From Flavipsychrobacter sp964461535 (GTDB lineage: Bacteria > Bacteroidota > Bacteroidia > Chitinophagales > Chitinophagaceae), in the NCBI GenBank assembly GCA_964461535.1, contig CAYWUY010000042.1, positions 1 to 25,786 of the forward strand: DNA of 25,786 bases, written 5' to 3'. Shown here piece after piece: positions 7,269 through 17,043 of this stretch. The position numbers and the translations under genes are program-made. Each line of letters begins with the position of its first letter. Position 1 is the stretch's first letter. The notes below the pieces were generated by a model, which had not been told where the DNA came from, did not search any database, and saw nothing but the letters and a program-made list of their open reading frames with translations.

Positions 7269-7763
7269 AGGATGCTTCCTTACATATTGTATAAAATCGG
7301 TAGCAGGAATTGTAGTACACCCTACTTGCCTAAGCATAGTTACCAATTGTCCTCTGTGGTAAGTAGCATGATTGAATACATGCAATAAAATCTCCTGCAC
7401 GGGAGTATCATGTTTATTTCCTTTTAAATCCGAATAAGTACATAATCCAGACTGCAAAAAATCTTCACTTTGTTGTTCTAGCCAATGTTTTAGATTTTCT
7501 GACGAGTTTTTCCAATTAGCTAGCACTTTTTCTATTTGACCTGCAAAATCATCAGCAATCCATTCTGGAGTATCAACTTGTTGCAACCTTTGTAACCATA
7601 CATGTTCGGCTTTCCATACATGCGCTACGGTAGACCTTACTGAAGAGAAACTACTTTCTACATATTGCTCTGCTTTCTCAGCCCCCATAACTTCTATGGA
7701 TTCACTAATTAAATGGTTTGCCCACATATTATAACTGGCATATTGTAATAGTAATTGTTTCAT
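7254..7763 (-). CDS. DinB-fold (DinB/YfiT) putative metal-dependent hydrolase or thiol transferase
   Basis: A 169-residue protein with the DinB four-helix-bundle pattern. It starts with LLQYASYNMWANHLI (5-19) and has the putative metal-binding triad H48 (STVAHVWKAEHVW) and H132/H136 (HVFNHATYHRGQL). The family includes bacillithiol transferases and many uncharacterised members; no substrate can be assigned here. It is convergent with the YfcE-like gene, overlapping by 15 nt, and divergent from the PLP-enzyme gene with an 81-bp spacer. No hairpin lies at the yfcE/dinB junction, so transcripts probably run into each other. Confidence 0.85.
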   Translation of the reverse strand: MKQLLLQYASYNMWANHLISESIEVMGAEKAEQYVESSFSSVRSTVAHVWKAEHVWLQRLQQVDTPEWIADDFAGQIEKVLANWKNSSENLKHWLEQQSEDFLQSGLCTYSDLKGNKHDTPVQEILLHVFNHATYHRGQLVTMLRQVGCTTIPATDFIQYVRKHPLPRA

Positions 7764-7844
7764 TGAATAAAATTATGCGGTTTTAAAAACACTAAAAGCG
7801 TTTGTAGCCTCTTACTTAGTAATTTTAACAAGAAACTTTCCAAA

Positions 7845-9068
7845 ATGAATAAGACACTAGCAGATAGCGGCTTCGACACTATATGCCTACACAGCGGACA
7901 TATAACAGAAAGCAATAGAGCACACCTAACACCCATATATGCATCTAGCACTTACATTTATGAAAGTGCTGAACAAGCGGCAGATATATTTACCGGGAAA
8001 GAACAAGGCTACATATATGGCAGATGGGGAAACCCTACCATAACTGAAGCAGAGGAGAAAATAGCGGCTTTAGAGGCATATCAACTAAAAGATGAGGCTG
8101 GGAATCAACTAAAATTAAAAGCCATATTACACGCTTCAGGTATGGCAGCTATTAGCACATTATTTCTTGCTACACTTAAGGAAGGAGATACCGTATTAAC
8201 CCATGAATCTTTATACGGGGGCACACACGAGCTATTATTGAAAATACTACCAGACTTAGGTATTACAACCATAATAGTAGACTTCCATAATCTTGATGCT
8301 TTAGAGAAAGTAATTAACGAACAGACAAACATCAAAATGATGTATATAGAAACGCCTGCAAACCCTACCCTGCAATGCGTGGATATAAAAGCTTTAGCAA
8401 ATCTTGCTAAAATGAATGAGCTATTAGTTGCTGTTGACAATACATTTGCTACTCCATATCTACAACAGCCTTTTACATTGGGCGCAGACTTTGTTATACA
8501 TTCTACCACTAAATTTTTAAATGGGCATGGCACCGCTATAGGTGGCATTTTAATAGGTAAAGATCTAAGCCTAATGAATGGTAAAGCCACTAAGGTACAT
8601 AGGCTACTAGGAGGTAATAGTAATGCTTTTGATGCCTTTTTGCTAACTAATGGCATAAAGACACTTGGCATTAGAATGGATAGACATTGTAGCAATGCAA
8701 GTGCTGTAGCTGAGTACCTGAATAAACATAATAAAGTAGATAAAGTAAACTATTTGGGGCTAGAAAACCATCCGGATTATGAAATAGCTAAGCAACAAAT
8801 GAAACATGCAGGAGCCATGCTTAGTTTTGAATTAAAAGGCGGTTTTGATGCTGGGGTATCTTTTATGAACAAACTAAAACTATGCACTAATGCAGTATCT
8901 CTTGGTACTTGCGATACTATTCTATCGCACCCGGCATCTACTACACATATGGGTGTACCCAAAGAAATGAGATTACAATATGGCATAACAGACGGACTCA
9001 TAAGAATGAGTGTAGGCATAGAAACCATAAGTGATTTATTACAAGACTTAGAGCAAGCATTGTCTTAA
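7845..9068 (+). CDS. Trans-sulfuration PLP enzyme (cystathionine gamma-synthase / gamma-lyase / methionine gamma-lyase family)
   Basis: A 407-residue Cys/Met-metabolism PLP enzyme. Family landmarks are ICLHSGH (13-19), LTPIYASSTY (28-37), YGRWGNPT (58-65; Y58/R60 bind PLP phosphate of the neighbouring subunit), the LYGGT loop (123-127), D198 in VAVDNTFATPYLQ, the Schiff-base lysine K223 in HSTTKFLNGHG, and SLGTCDTILSHPASTTH near the C-terminus. The family interconverts homocysteine, cysteine and methionine precursors or eliminates thiols. The loop cysteine of classical methionine gamma-lyases (LYGC) is Gly here, so that specific activity is less likely. Synthase and lyase cannot be separated from sequence alone. 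It is monocistronic with a strong terminator. The spacer 7764-7844 shows no clear promoter motif. Confidence 0.87.
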   Translation: MNKTLADSGFDTICLHSGHITESNRAHLTPIYASSTYIYESAEQAADIFTGKEQGYIYGRWGNPTITEAEEKIAALEAYQLKDEAGNQLKLKAILHASGMAAISTLFLATLKEGDTVLTHESLYGGTHELLLKILPDLGITTIIVDFHNLDALEKVINEQTNIKMMYIETPANPTLQCVDIKALANLAKMNELLVAVDNTFATPYLQQPFTLGADFVIHSTTKFLNGHGTAIGGILIGKDLSLMNGKATKVHRLLGGNSNAFDAFLLTNGIKTLGIRMDRHCSNASAVAEYLNKHNKVDKVNYLGLENHPDYEIAKQQMKHAGAMLSFELKGGFDAGVSFMNKLKLCTNAVSLGTCDTILSHPASTTHMGVPKEMRLQYGITDGLIRMSVGIETISDLLQDLEQALS

Positions 9069-9093
9069 TCAAATCATTACAGCAATATTTATA

Positions 9094-9129
9094 ATCAGCC
9101 CTTGTAAAACAACAAGGGCTGATCTTTTT
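9094..9129 (+). terminator. Intrinsic terminator of the PLP-enzyme gene
   Basis: A 12-bp perfect stem, ATCAGCCCTTGT (9094-9105) with ACAAGGGCTGAT (9112-9123), has a 6-nt loop and is followed on the plus strand by CTTTTT (9124-9129). It starts 26 nt after the stop of the plus-strand gene. Its right arm is reused by the terminator of the opposing giant gene. Confidence 0.88.
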
Positions 9130-9142
9130 AGACCAGCCCCTG
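9105..9142 (-). terminator. Terminator of the giant secreted-protein gene, sharing an arm with the opposing terminator
   Basis: Read on the minus strand, CAGGGGCTGGTC (9142-9131) pairs with GATCAGCCCTTG (9124-9113): 12 bp including two G.U wobbles, with a 6-nt loop. A T-rich TTGTTTTA (9112-9105) follows. On the plus strand the wobbles become A.C mismatches, which indicates use on the minus strand. It lies 29 nt past the giant gene's stop. Confidence 0.6.
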
Positions 9143-9170
9143 AATTATTCAATAGTCAATTATAAATAGA

Positions 9171-9410
9171 CTAGTCTACTTTAATAAACTTATCAGCTTT
9201 TAGCAATGTATTATTCTCGTTGTATATCATAATCATATACATACCTGCTGCTAGATTGCGAACACTAATTTCATTTACAGCGTTAGCACTTATGACAGTT
9301 TTTCCATCTGCACCCAACACAGCTACATTTACTTTAAATGGAGCATCTATGTTGATAAGATCAGAAGCAGGATTAGGATATAATTTGATATCAACCGATG
9401 ATACTACATC
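9171..9410 (-). other. T9SS type A C-terminal sorting domain (approximate limits)
   Basis: The last 80 or so residues of the giant protein. The usual succession of motifs is present: KLYPNPASDLINID, then a beta-strand segment with GADGKTV, then the AAGMYMIMIYN strand and the terminal LKADKFIKVD. This domain targets Bacteroidota proteins to type IX secretion and is normally cleaved on export. T9SS machinery genes are not in this window. Confidence 0.85.
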
Positions 9411-12400
9411 ATTAACATTGGTAACTGCAAAGCCAGCTGACTCTGATTCACAACCAGTAGCATCAGTTACACGAACAGTATACACACCACCAGAAGTATA
9501 AGTATAGGTACTACTTGTTGCTCCAGGTATCAATACACCATTTAAGTACCATTGATAACCCAAGAATGAACCTGTAAATAGTACATTACCACCGGTAAGC
9601 GATATAACAGGAAGAACCGATGCGGTAACGTTTACGCTAGACAACAAATTGCTACATACACCATTACTCATTAATACAGAGTAGTTGCCTGATACAGTAG
9701 CTACATATGAAGAATCCGTTGCACCTGATATAGCGGTTGTACCATTATACCACTGATATGACAAACCAGCTGCAGATAGAACATATAGATTAACCGGATT
9801 GCTATTACAAATAACGGCAGTTGCACCTGGCATCAATGCTGCAGTTGGCAATGCATTAACAACAGTAATTGCATATGTTGTAAAGCTTGAGCAGCCACTA
9901 GCATTAGTGTATGTATAAGTTACCGTTGCAGTACCTGCCGCTATACCAGCTAAAGTGCCGTCAGCAGCTATTGCTGCAACACCTGCATTACTACTACTCC
10001 ATGTTCCACCTACGGTAGTAGAGCTTAATGTTACAGTAGTACCTACACACAATGAAGATGTACCAGTTATGGCATCTACCGTAGGAAGCGGATTTACTAC
10101 CATTGCAAATGAATCAACATTTGTACCGCAGCCATTAGTAACCGTATATAAAACATAATCAGAGCCAACACCTATTGTACTTACTACACCCATAGCATCC
10201 ACAGCTATTACATCTGTTCCTGCTACAGTCCATGTACCACCGGTAACTGTTTCTGTTAAGGTAGTGCTGCCACCATTGCAAATTGCTGAAATTCCTGAGA
10301 TATCTCCATTTGCAGGCAGCGGATTAATAGTCATTGTAAATGTGTCTATAACAGTACCACATGGAGTTGCTTGTGTGTATGATACCGTTACTGAACCTGC
10401 GCTCAAACCCGATACTACTCCAGCCGCGTCAACAGAAGCAATAGCCGCATCAGAAACAGACCATGTACCGCCTGTAGCAGTTTCGGTTAGTGTAGTAGAG
10501 CTAGCAGCACAAATAGTATTAATACCCGATATAGTTCCTGCTACAGGAGCAGTACTTACATTAATAACGAAAGTATCTACATTAATACCACAAACAGTAA
10601 ATGTAGTATATGATATTGTAGCACTACCTATACTTAAGCCTGTAACAACACCATCAATGTCTACTGCTGCATTAGCACCTGAAGTAGTCCAAGCACCACC
10701 GGTAACAGTTTCCGATAAGGTAACTGTTCCTGCTATGCACACAACAGAACTTCCTGATATAACACCACTAGCTGGTAATGGATTTACAGGAACCACTAAT
10801 GAATCTACTGTAGCTCCACACGCATTAGTAGTAGTGTAGTATAGCGTAACTGAACCTTCTGTTACACCTGTCAACACATTAAATGCATCTAATGTAGCAG
10901 CAGTACCAGATATACTCCAAGTTCCACCACCAAGTGAATGCGTATACGGCGCTGTACTGCTACCAACACATACACTAGCATCGCCAATAACAACACCAGA
11001 TGTAGGCAGTGGATTAACGGTTACTGTAGCTGTGTCTACAACAGTACCACAGCCATTGGTTATTGTGTAAGAAATTAAGGAACTACCATCTGCAATACCG
11101 GTAACAATACCAGAAGCATCTATTGATACGTTGGCATTAGAAGCAGACCAAACACCGCCAGATACTGTTTCAGTTAATGTAGTTGTTGCGCCACCCTCGC
11201 AAACTGCCAGAGTACCTGAAATTGCACCTGCAGTTGGGAAAGCATTTATTGTTACAGTAGTTGTATCTACAATTACGCCACAACTATTAGTTATCGTGTA
11301 AGATATTAATGCAGTGCCAGCATTAATACCGGTAACTACACCCGCAGCATCTATACTAGCAGTTGTAGCACTAGTACTCCACACACCGCCTGCAACAGTT
11401 TCAGACAAAGTAGTTGTTGAACCACCTTCACAAACAGATAAGGTGCCTGAAATAAGACCGGCTACAGGTAGAGGATTAACTGTAACAGATAAGGTATCTA
11501 CATTACTACCACAAGTATTAGTTGTAGTATAAGATACTAATTCAGTACCTGCTGCAACACCAGTAACAACACCCATAGCATCTACACTAGCATTAACTCC
11601 GCTAGCCGCCCAAGTACCACCCATTGTTGCACCAGTCAATGTAGTAGTAGCAGCTTCGCATACTATGCTTGTTCCACCAATAGCAGCCGGAGCTAGAGGT
11701 GATTCTAAAGTTATTGTAACCGTATCTACAACTGTTCCGCATACATTAAATGAACTGTAAGAAATTAGTGCAGTACCCGCACTAATACCGGTAACTACAC
11801 CAGACGCATCTACACTAGCTGTTAAGTCGCTTGTACTCCAAGTGCCAGCCGGGCTAGCATCTGAAAGTGTTGTAGTACCAGTTTGGCATATGGTAGTAAT
11901 ACCAGCTATAGTTTTATGAGTTATTGCAGAATCAACATTGATTGCAAATGTTTCACTTACGCTACCGCAAGCATTAGTAGTAGTATAAGTTATTGTTGTA
12001 TTTCCATAAGTATTACCAGTAACTACACCCGTAGTAGCACCTACAGTAGCTATAGTAGCATCAGCTACAGACCATACGCCACCAATGCCAGATGTAGAAG
12101 TATAAGGAGCCGGAGAGCCTGCGCATATAGTAGATAGTCCACTAATAGTACCTGCTGTTAATGGTGCTACCACAGTTACTGTAGCAGTATCGGCAAATAC
12201 ACCACAAGAGTTTACAACTGAATAAGAAACAATTGATGTACCAACTGATAAGCCGCTAACAATACCCGCTGCGTCTACTGACACATTTGCATTGCTGCTA
12301 CCCCAGTTACCACCAGATATGGTTTCAGATAGTGTAGTAGTACCGCTTTGACATACTGTAGTAGTACCACTGATGGCACCCATAGTAGGAGCAGTTTCAA

Positions 12401-15400
12401 CAGTAACAACTTTTGTAGCATAACCAAAACAACCTGCAGCGCTTGCTACTGCATAAGATACAGTAGTGCTACCTGCACTTACAGCATGTAGTTGGCCTAA
12501 AGCATCAATAGTAGCAACTGTAGTATTTGAGGAAGACCATGTACCAGAACTTGTTGTATTTGTATAGTTATTTACTGATGCAACACAAACAACTGCCGGA
12601 CCAGCAATAGTATCTAATACCGGAGGTGCGCTAACTATAACCGTATCGCTTACAGTATTAGTACAACCGTTAGCATCGGTCAATGAGTATATTATACGTG
12701 TACCACCTGCTGAGTTTCCACTTACTACCCCATCAGTATTTACAGATGCGATAGCAGGATTAGCTGAGCTCCACACACCACCGGTTGTAGCTTCAGTATA
12801 GGTAACTGTACTACCCTCACACATAGTATTAGCGCCTACATAAGGAGTTAATAGCGGCAAAGGATTCACCGTTACCTCTTTAGCTACACCATTGATGCAA
12901 CCGCCAGCATTAATTACTGTATAGCTTATTGTAGCAACACCAGCATCAACACCTGTAACAACACCTGAAGCATCTACCGTAGCAACAGCTATGTCAGTTG
13001 AATTCCAGAAACCACCTGATGTAGTATCTGTTAATGTTATTGTTGAACCTGCACATACAACACCTGCTCCTGCTATTGCACCAACATTAGGCAAAGCATT
13101 TACAGTAACCGGAATTGTTGTAGAAGTAACACAACCACTAGTAGGGTGTGTAATACTATAAGACACGGTAGCAACACCTGCACTAACACCACTTATATCT
13201 CCAGTAGCAGCATCAGCTATTACTATAGCAAGATCACTTGACGACCATACACCACCAGATACACCATTAAATAAAGAGCTAAAGTCGCCCACACATAATA
13301 TAGTAGCTCCTGAGATACCTGTAGGGGTAGCTATAGGCTCTACAGATAATAAGAAAGTATCAGCATCGCTACAAGCACCATTTGCTACTTGATAGGTCAG
13401 TACTACTGTTCCCACTGCTGTAGGTGTAACTACACCACTTGCATTTATATTTGCTACTGCTGTATTACTACTTGTCCATGTGCCACCTGTAGTAGTACTT
13501 GACAAAGTAATAGTGCTAGCTAAACATACTGACCTCGCACCTGAGATTGGATCTACAGTTACAGGACCATTAACTACCAGTAATTGAGTATCAGTAGCAG
13601 AACCGCAACCATTAGTTACGGTGTAAGACACTACTGTATTGCCTTCAGCTATAGTAGTAAGTTCTCCTGTAACAGCATCTATTGTAGCAACCGCAGTATT
13701 ACTGCTTGCCCATGCACCACCCGTACCTGTAGTAGTATAAGTAACATTACCACCTGCACAAACAGGAGATGAGCCACTAACCACACCCGATACCGGTAAT
13801 GGATTTACTGTAAATAATGTATCAACTACAATTGCACCGCAACCATTTGTCACCGTATAGCTAACATTAGCGGTTCCTGCTGAAAGGGCTGTAATAGCTC
13901 CAGTAGCATCAATTGTAGCTACGGCAGCATTATCAATATTCCATGTACCACCGGCAACAGTAGCGCCTAACAAGCTAAAATTACCTTCACATATAGTAAG
14001 TATGCCTGTAATCTCGCCAACACTAGGTAGCGGATTAACAGTAATATTTTTTGAAGTTGAATTGCTACAACCTTCCACACTTGTTACGGTGTAAGAAATA
14101 GAAGTAGTTCCACCTGCAATACCAGTTATAACACCAGAAGCACCATCTACTGAAGCAATGGAACTGTTAGCACTAGACCAAACACCACCTGTTGTGGCAT
14201 CAGTATAAGTGGTAGTAGCATTTTGACAAACACTAGACGCTCCAGATATAGCAAATAATGACGGTATTGCTTTTACAGTATCTACATAAGTAACACGTGT
14301 AGTACATCCGCCCGCATTTGTTACACTATAAGTAAATGTATTAGTACCTACTGTTAGACCTGTAACCACACCTGTAGTAGTACCTATAGAAGCTATGGCT
14401 GAAGTACCGCTCCATGTACCACCACTTGTAGTATTTGATAACGTAATTGTAATGCCCTGACAAACTGAAGTAGGACCCGATATGGCATCAACTACAGGAG
14501 TTAATTTTACTGTAATAGTTTTTGCAGCAAAATTCACACAACCTGCTGATGTAGTAACAGTATATCTAACAGATGTAGTACCCGCTACTAAGCCACTTAA
14601 TAACCCGCTAGCAGCATCTACTGTAGCAACAGTAGCATCGCTACTGGTCCATACACCACCTGAAGTTGTATTTGTTAATGATATAGTGCTACCCTCACAA
14701 ACATTAGAAGGACCAGAAATTGCACTAACTACTGGCAAACCACTTACTGTTATAGTAGTAGTAGCTGTACCTATACAACCAGCGCCTGTAATATCATAAC
14801 TAATAATTGCAGTGCCTGCACTTACACCACTTACTACACCAGTAGTGCTATTTACATTAGCCACAGTAGTATTAGTACTAGACCATACACCACCACCTGA
14901 GGTATTACTTAAAGTTATGGTATTGCCTATACACACCTCTGTAGGACCAGCAATGGCAGGCAATGGAGGATTAACTTCTATAGGTATAGTAGCCGGAGCA
15001 GAAATACCACAAGCGTTAGATACTTGATAGCTAATAGATACTGTACCGGTAGAAACACCTGTAACAATGCCTGAAGAAGCATCAACAGTTGCTATAGCAT
15101 TATTACCACTTGTCCAGGTACCACCAGTTACCACATTATTAAGTGTAATAGTAGTACCACCACATACTGTAGATGGACCAGTTATACCCGTAGGTGCAGC
15201 CGGTACATCTGTAACATTCATTGATTTTGTAACGCTAGTAGTTCCGCATGCGCCTATAACAGTATAGCTGATTAATGCAGAACCTACAGACACACCGGTA
15301 ACAATACCCGTAGCATTTACATTTGCTACAGATAGATTATTACTTGTCCAAGAACCTAGCGGTGTAGTATTACTCAATGTGGTAGTAGAACTACGACACA

Positions 15401-16178
15401 CTGAAGATGCACCAGAAATAGCATTTACTACCGGAGCACTGTTTACATTTATAACTACGTTATGAGAAATTGAAGTAGTACAACCTGGGCTATATACTTG
15501 ATACAAGGTATAAGTAGTAGTATCGTTTAATACACCTGTATTTAAAGAAGCATTACCAGAAGCATCTAAACTAATCAAGTTATCCTCGCCACCATTGATA
15601 TAATAAACTACGGTAGCATTAGGAGAACCTGTAAAATTTAAGGTAGTACTATTTCCACTACATATTGTAGTAGCTACTGCATTAGCTGTAGCTGTTAGTG
15701 AGAATATACTAACCGTGGCACTACCAGAAAGTGTACTTGAACATTGTCCATTAGCAATACTTACCAAATTATATGTGGTAGCTGCTGTAATAACACCAGT
15801 AGAAATAGAGTTAGTACCACTTGCTCCTACAACTGTAGAAAGCGTGGCACCTCCATCTATGTTATAATATACTGTATCGCCTGTAGTGGCATTGATGTTA
15901 ATATTAGTTGAAGATCCACTACATACTGAAGTAGAACTAGCATTGATACTAGCCGCCAGTGGGGGGTGAACTGTAACACTTACGCTACCTGTACCAGTTG
16001 TAGAGCAACCATCAATAGAACGAATACTATCTAAAGTAACTGTAGTAGAAAATGCTAATGGAGCAGTATTAACATCTGCACTACCTAGCGTATTTAATAC
16101 AGCTGATGCACTTACACTACCCTCTGTATAAAACACAGTAGCATCTGGTGTACCATTAAAATGTAGCACAGCAGTAAG
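9171..16178 (-). CDS. Giant T9SS-secreted repeat protein, C-terminal part (continues the 16279-18135 fragment across an assembly gap)
   Basis: 2,335 residues in one open frame ending at 9171. It opens inside a type-A repeat cut by the gap, followed by two more type-A repeats, then 24 BIG2-like type-B repeats of about 77 residues with pattern ISG..VC.G.T.TLS.T..GG.WSSSN..VA.VDA.GVVTG.SAGT..ISYTVTN.CG...D...VTVNPLP. Two Ig-like units with YQWY motifs (about 9420-9857) come next. The C-terminal 80 or so residues, from KLYPNPASD through GMYMIMIYN to FIKVD, are a type A T9SS sorting domain, so the protein is exported by type IX secretion and anchored or released. It is very rich in Thr, Ser, Val, Ala and Gly with one cysteine pair per repeat. 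Likely an extended surface stalk or adhesin; the binding target is unknown. No enzymatic domain was found. Confidence 0.85.
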   Translation of the reverse strand, partial: LTAVLHFNGTPDATVFYTEGSVSASAVLNTLGSADVNTAPLAFSTTVTLDSIRSIDGCSTTGTGSVSVTVHPPLAASINASSTSVCSGSSTNININATTGDTVYYNIDGGATLSTVVGASGTNSISTGVITAATTYNLVSIANGQCSSTLSGSATVSIFSLTATANAVATTICSGNSTTLNFTGSPNATVVYYINGGEDNLISLDASGNASLNTGVLNDTTTYTLYQVYSPGCTTSISHNVVINVNSAPVVNAISGASSVCRSSTTTLSNTTPLGSWTSNNLSVANVNATGIVTGVSVGSALISYTVIGACGTTSVTKSMNVTDVPAAPTGITGPSTVCGGTTITLNNVVTGGTWTSGNNAIATVDASSGIVTGVSTGTVSISYQVSNACGISAPATIPIEVNPPLPAIAGPTEVCIGNTITLSNTSGGGVWSSTNTTVANVNSTTGVVSGVSAGTAIISYDITGAGCIGTATTTITVSGLPVVSAISGPSNVCEGSTISLTNTTSGGVWTSSDATVATVDAASGLLSGLVAGTTSVRYTVTTSAGCVNFAAKTITVKLTPVVDAISGPTSVCQGITITLSNTTSGGTWSGTSAIASIGTTTGVVTGLTVGTNTFTYSVTNAGGCTTRVTYVDTVKAIPSLFAISGASSVCQNATTTYTDATTGGVWSSANSSIASVDGASGVITGIAGGTTSISYTVTSVEGCSNSTSKNITVNPLPSVGEITGILTICEGNFSLLGATVAGGTWNIDNAAVATIDATGAITALSAGTANVSYTVTNGCGAIVVDTLFTVNPLPVSGVVSGSSPVCAGGNVTYTTTGTGGAWASSNTAVATIDAVTGELTTIAEGNTVVSYTVTNGCGSATDTQLLVVNGPVTVDPISGARSVCLASTITLSSTTTGGTWTSSNTAVANINASGVVTPTAVGTVVLTYQVANGACSDADTFLLSVEPIATPTGISGATILCVGDFSSLFNGVSGGVWSSSDLAIVIADAATGDISGVSAGVATVSYSITHPTSGCVTSTTIPVTVNALPNVGAIAGAGVVCAGSTITLTDTTSGGFWNSTDIAVATVDASGVVTGVDAGVATISYTVINAGGCINGVAKEVTVNPLPLLTPYVGANTMCEGSTVTYTEATTGGVWSSANPAIASVNTDGVVSGNSAGGTRIIYSLTDANGCTNTVSDTVIVSAPPVLDTIAGPAVVCVASVNNYTNTTSSGTWSSSNTTVATIDALGQLHAVSAGSTTVSYAVASAAGCFGYATKVVTVETAPTMGAISGTTTVCQSGTTTLSETISGGNWGSSNANVSVDAAGIVSGLSVGTSIVSYSVVNSCGVFADTATVTVVAPLTAGTISGLSTICAGSPAPYTSTSGIGGVWSVADATIATVGATTGVVTGNTYGNTTITYTTTNACGSVSETFAINVDSAITHKTIAGITTICQTGTTTLSDASPAGTWSTSDLTASVDASGVVTGISAGTALISYSSFNVCGTVVDTVTITLESPLAPAAIGGTSIVCEAATTTLTGATMGGTWAASGVNASVDAMGVVTGVAAGTELVSYTTTNTCGSNVDTLSVTVNPLPVAGLISGTLSVCEGGSTTTLSETVAGGVWSTSATTASIDAAGVVTGINAGTALISYTITNSCGVIVDTTTVTINAFPTAGAISGTLAVCEGGATTTLTETVSGGVWSASNANVSIDASGIVTGIADGSSLISYTITNGCGTVVDTATVTVNPLPTSGVVIGDASVCVGSSTAPYTHSLGGGTWSISGTAATLDAFNVLTGVTEGSVTLYYTTTNACGATVDSLVVPVNPLPASGVISGSSVVCIAGTVTLSETVTGGAWTTSGANAAVDIDGVVTGLSIGSATISYTTFTVCGINVDTFVINVSTAPVAGTISGINTICAASSTTLTETATGGTWSVSDAAIASVDAAGVVSGLSAGSVTVSYTQATPCGTVIDTFTMTINPLPANGDISGISAICNGGSTTLTETVTGGTWTVAGTDVIAVDAMGVVSTIGVGSDYVLYTVTNGCGTNVDSFAMVVNPLPTVDAITGTSSLCVGTTVTLSSTTVGGTWSSSNAGVAAIAADGTLAGIAAGTATVTYTYTNASGCSSFTTYAITVVNALPTAALMPGATAVICNSNPVNLYVLSAAGLSYQWYNGTTAISGATDSSYVATVSGNYSVLMSNGVCSNLLSSVNVTASVLPVISLTGGNVLFTGSFLGYQWYLNGVLIPGATSSTYTYTSGGVYTVRVTDATGCESESAGFAVTNVNDVVSSVDIKLYPNPASDLINIDAPFKVNVAVLGADGKTVISANAVNEISVRNLAAGMYMIMIYNENNTLLKADKFIKVD
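9858..15443 (-). repeat. Array of 24 BIG2-like (type B) tandem repeats
   Basis: About 1,862 residues divide into 24 units of 75-80 residues. Each unit has VC near its start, a G.W strand, an A.VDA..G turn, a SAGT..ISY strand and a closing CG or GC. Units are diverged from each other at DNA level, but neighbouring units 17-23 (about 9.9-11.8 kb) are visibly closer, with shared PLP linkers and CEGG/TTTLSET starts, suggesting recent local duplication. Unit count is by eye. Confidence 0.8.
15444..16178 (-). repeat. Type-A repeats 4-6 (after the gap)
   Basis: Units of about 85 residues with pattern ..ICSGNSTTLNFTGSPNATVVYYINGG...L.ASG...LNTG.L...TTY.L......GC. They differ from type B by the NATV.Y core and the absence of the G.W strand. 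The first of the three is truncated on its N-side by the assembly gap. They join type-A units on the other side of the gap. Confidence 0.75.
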
Positions 16179-16278
16179 NNNNNNNNNNNNNNNNNNNNNN
16201 NNNNNNNNNNNNNNNNNNNNNNNNNNNNNNNNNNNNNNNNNNNNNNNNNNNNNNNNNNNNNNNNNNNNNNNNNNNNNN
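16179..16278. other. Assembly gap of exactly 100 N inside the giant repeat gene
   Basis: 100 consecutive N. The round number suggests a placeholder of unknown true length. It interrupts a run of type-A repeats, the kind of place where short-read assemblers fail. Codons end flush on both sides (GCA, Ala, at 16281-16279 and CTT, Leu, at 16178-16176), so if the gene is intact the real missing length must be a multiple of three, which 100 is not. Confidence 0.95.
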
Positions 16279-17043
16279 TGCAGAATCATTTAATGATGTA
16301 GAACATGCCCCATTATCTACGTTAGTAATATAATAGGTACTATTAACAGTTAATGTAGGTGTTGTTATTATGCCGTTACCTAATGCGTCTAGCACTACGG
16401 TATTATCTGTACCGGCATCTGCATGATAGGTTACTGTAGCGTTAGCTGTACCAGAAAGTGTTAGCGTTGCGCTATTACCCGAGCATATGTTTGCTCCCGC
16501 TATAGTGGCTGTAGGTGCTGACAAAACTGCGACTGCAACTGCACCACTTGCCGACTGCGTACAACCAGTTACTGCCACATCTACTAACTCGTATGCAGTA
16601 GTAGCTGTTAATGCCGGCGTAGCATAAGATGCATTACCAGAACCATCTAGTAATATGCTCAATGTATCTGTACTATTAGCTACATAACGAACATTAGCAT
16701 CAGGGGTACCCGTAAATGAAATAGAGGTAGTGCCACCTGAGCATATAGATGTAGAGCCAGAGATGCTTGCTGTAGGCAAAGCAACAGGCGTAATGGTAAC
16801 GTTATCAGACAAGCCTGTAGTACATCCTGAACTAGTAATGCCAACTAATGCATAGGTAGTAGCTGCAGATAAGGCACCTGTATTCACTGTTAAAAATCCT
16901 ACAGCATCTAGATTAGATGTAACTGTAGTACCTCCATCTATAGTATATTTTACTTCAGCATCAGGCGTACCATTAAATACTACATCTGCACTAGCACCTT
17001 CGCATATGGCTGTTGGTGCCGAAATAGTAACTGTAGGCGACTC
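16279..17043 (-). repeat. Type-A repeats 1-3 (before the gap)
   Basis: Three 83-87-residue units, each with an IC.G start (AICEGA, SICSGG, NICSGN), a GTPDA.V.Y or TANATVTY core and a closing GC or AC. The third runs into the assembly gap right after NDSA, so the join to repeat 4 is lost. Confidence 0.78.

Noticed and set aside
8105..8695. 196-codon open frame on the minus strand inside the PLP-enzyme gene
   Set aside because: It overlaps a gene with full catalytic motifs on the other strand and encodes no recognisable protein.
9220..15267. Several open frames on the plus strand inside the giant gene (for example 10264-10839, 191 codons)
   Set aside because: They lie antisense to the repeats and mirror their composition (strings of Ala, Pro, Val, Thr or Ser, Tyr). 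They have no start context or recognisable domain and follow the repeat period, so they are by-products of biased codon use.
16156..16289. Short coding stretches reading through the N gap in two frames, including a few residues beyond each side
   Set aside because: They arise from translating the placeholder N run in the wrong frame; the true join needs a gap length divisible by three.
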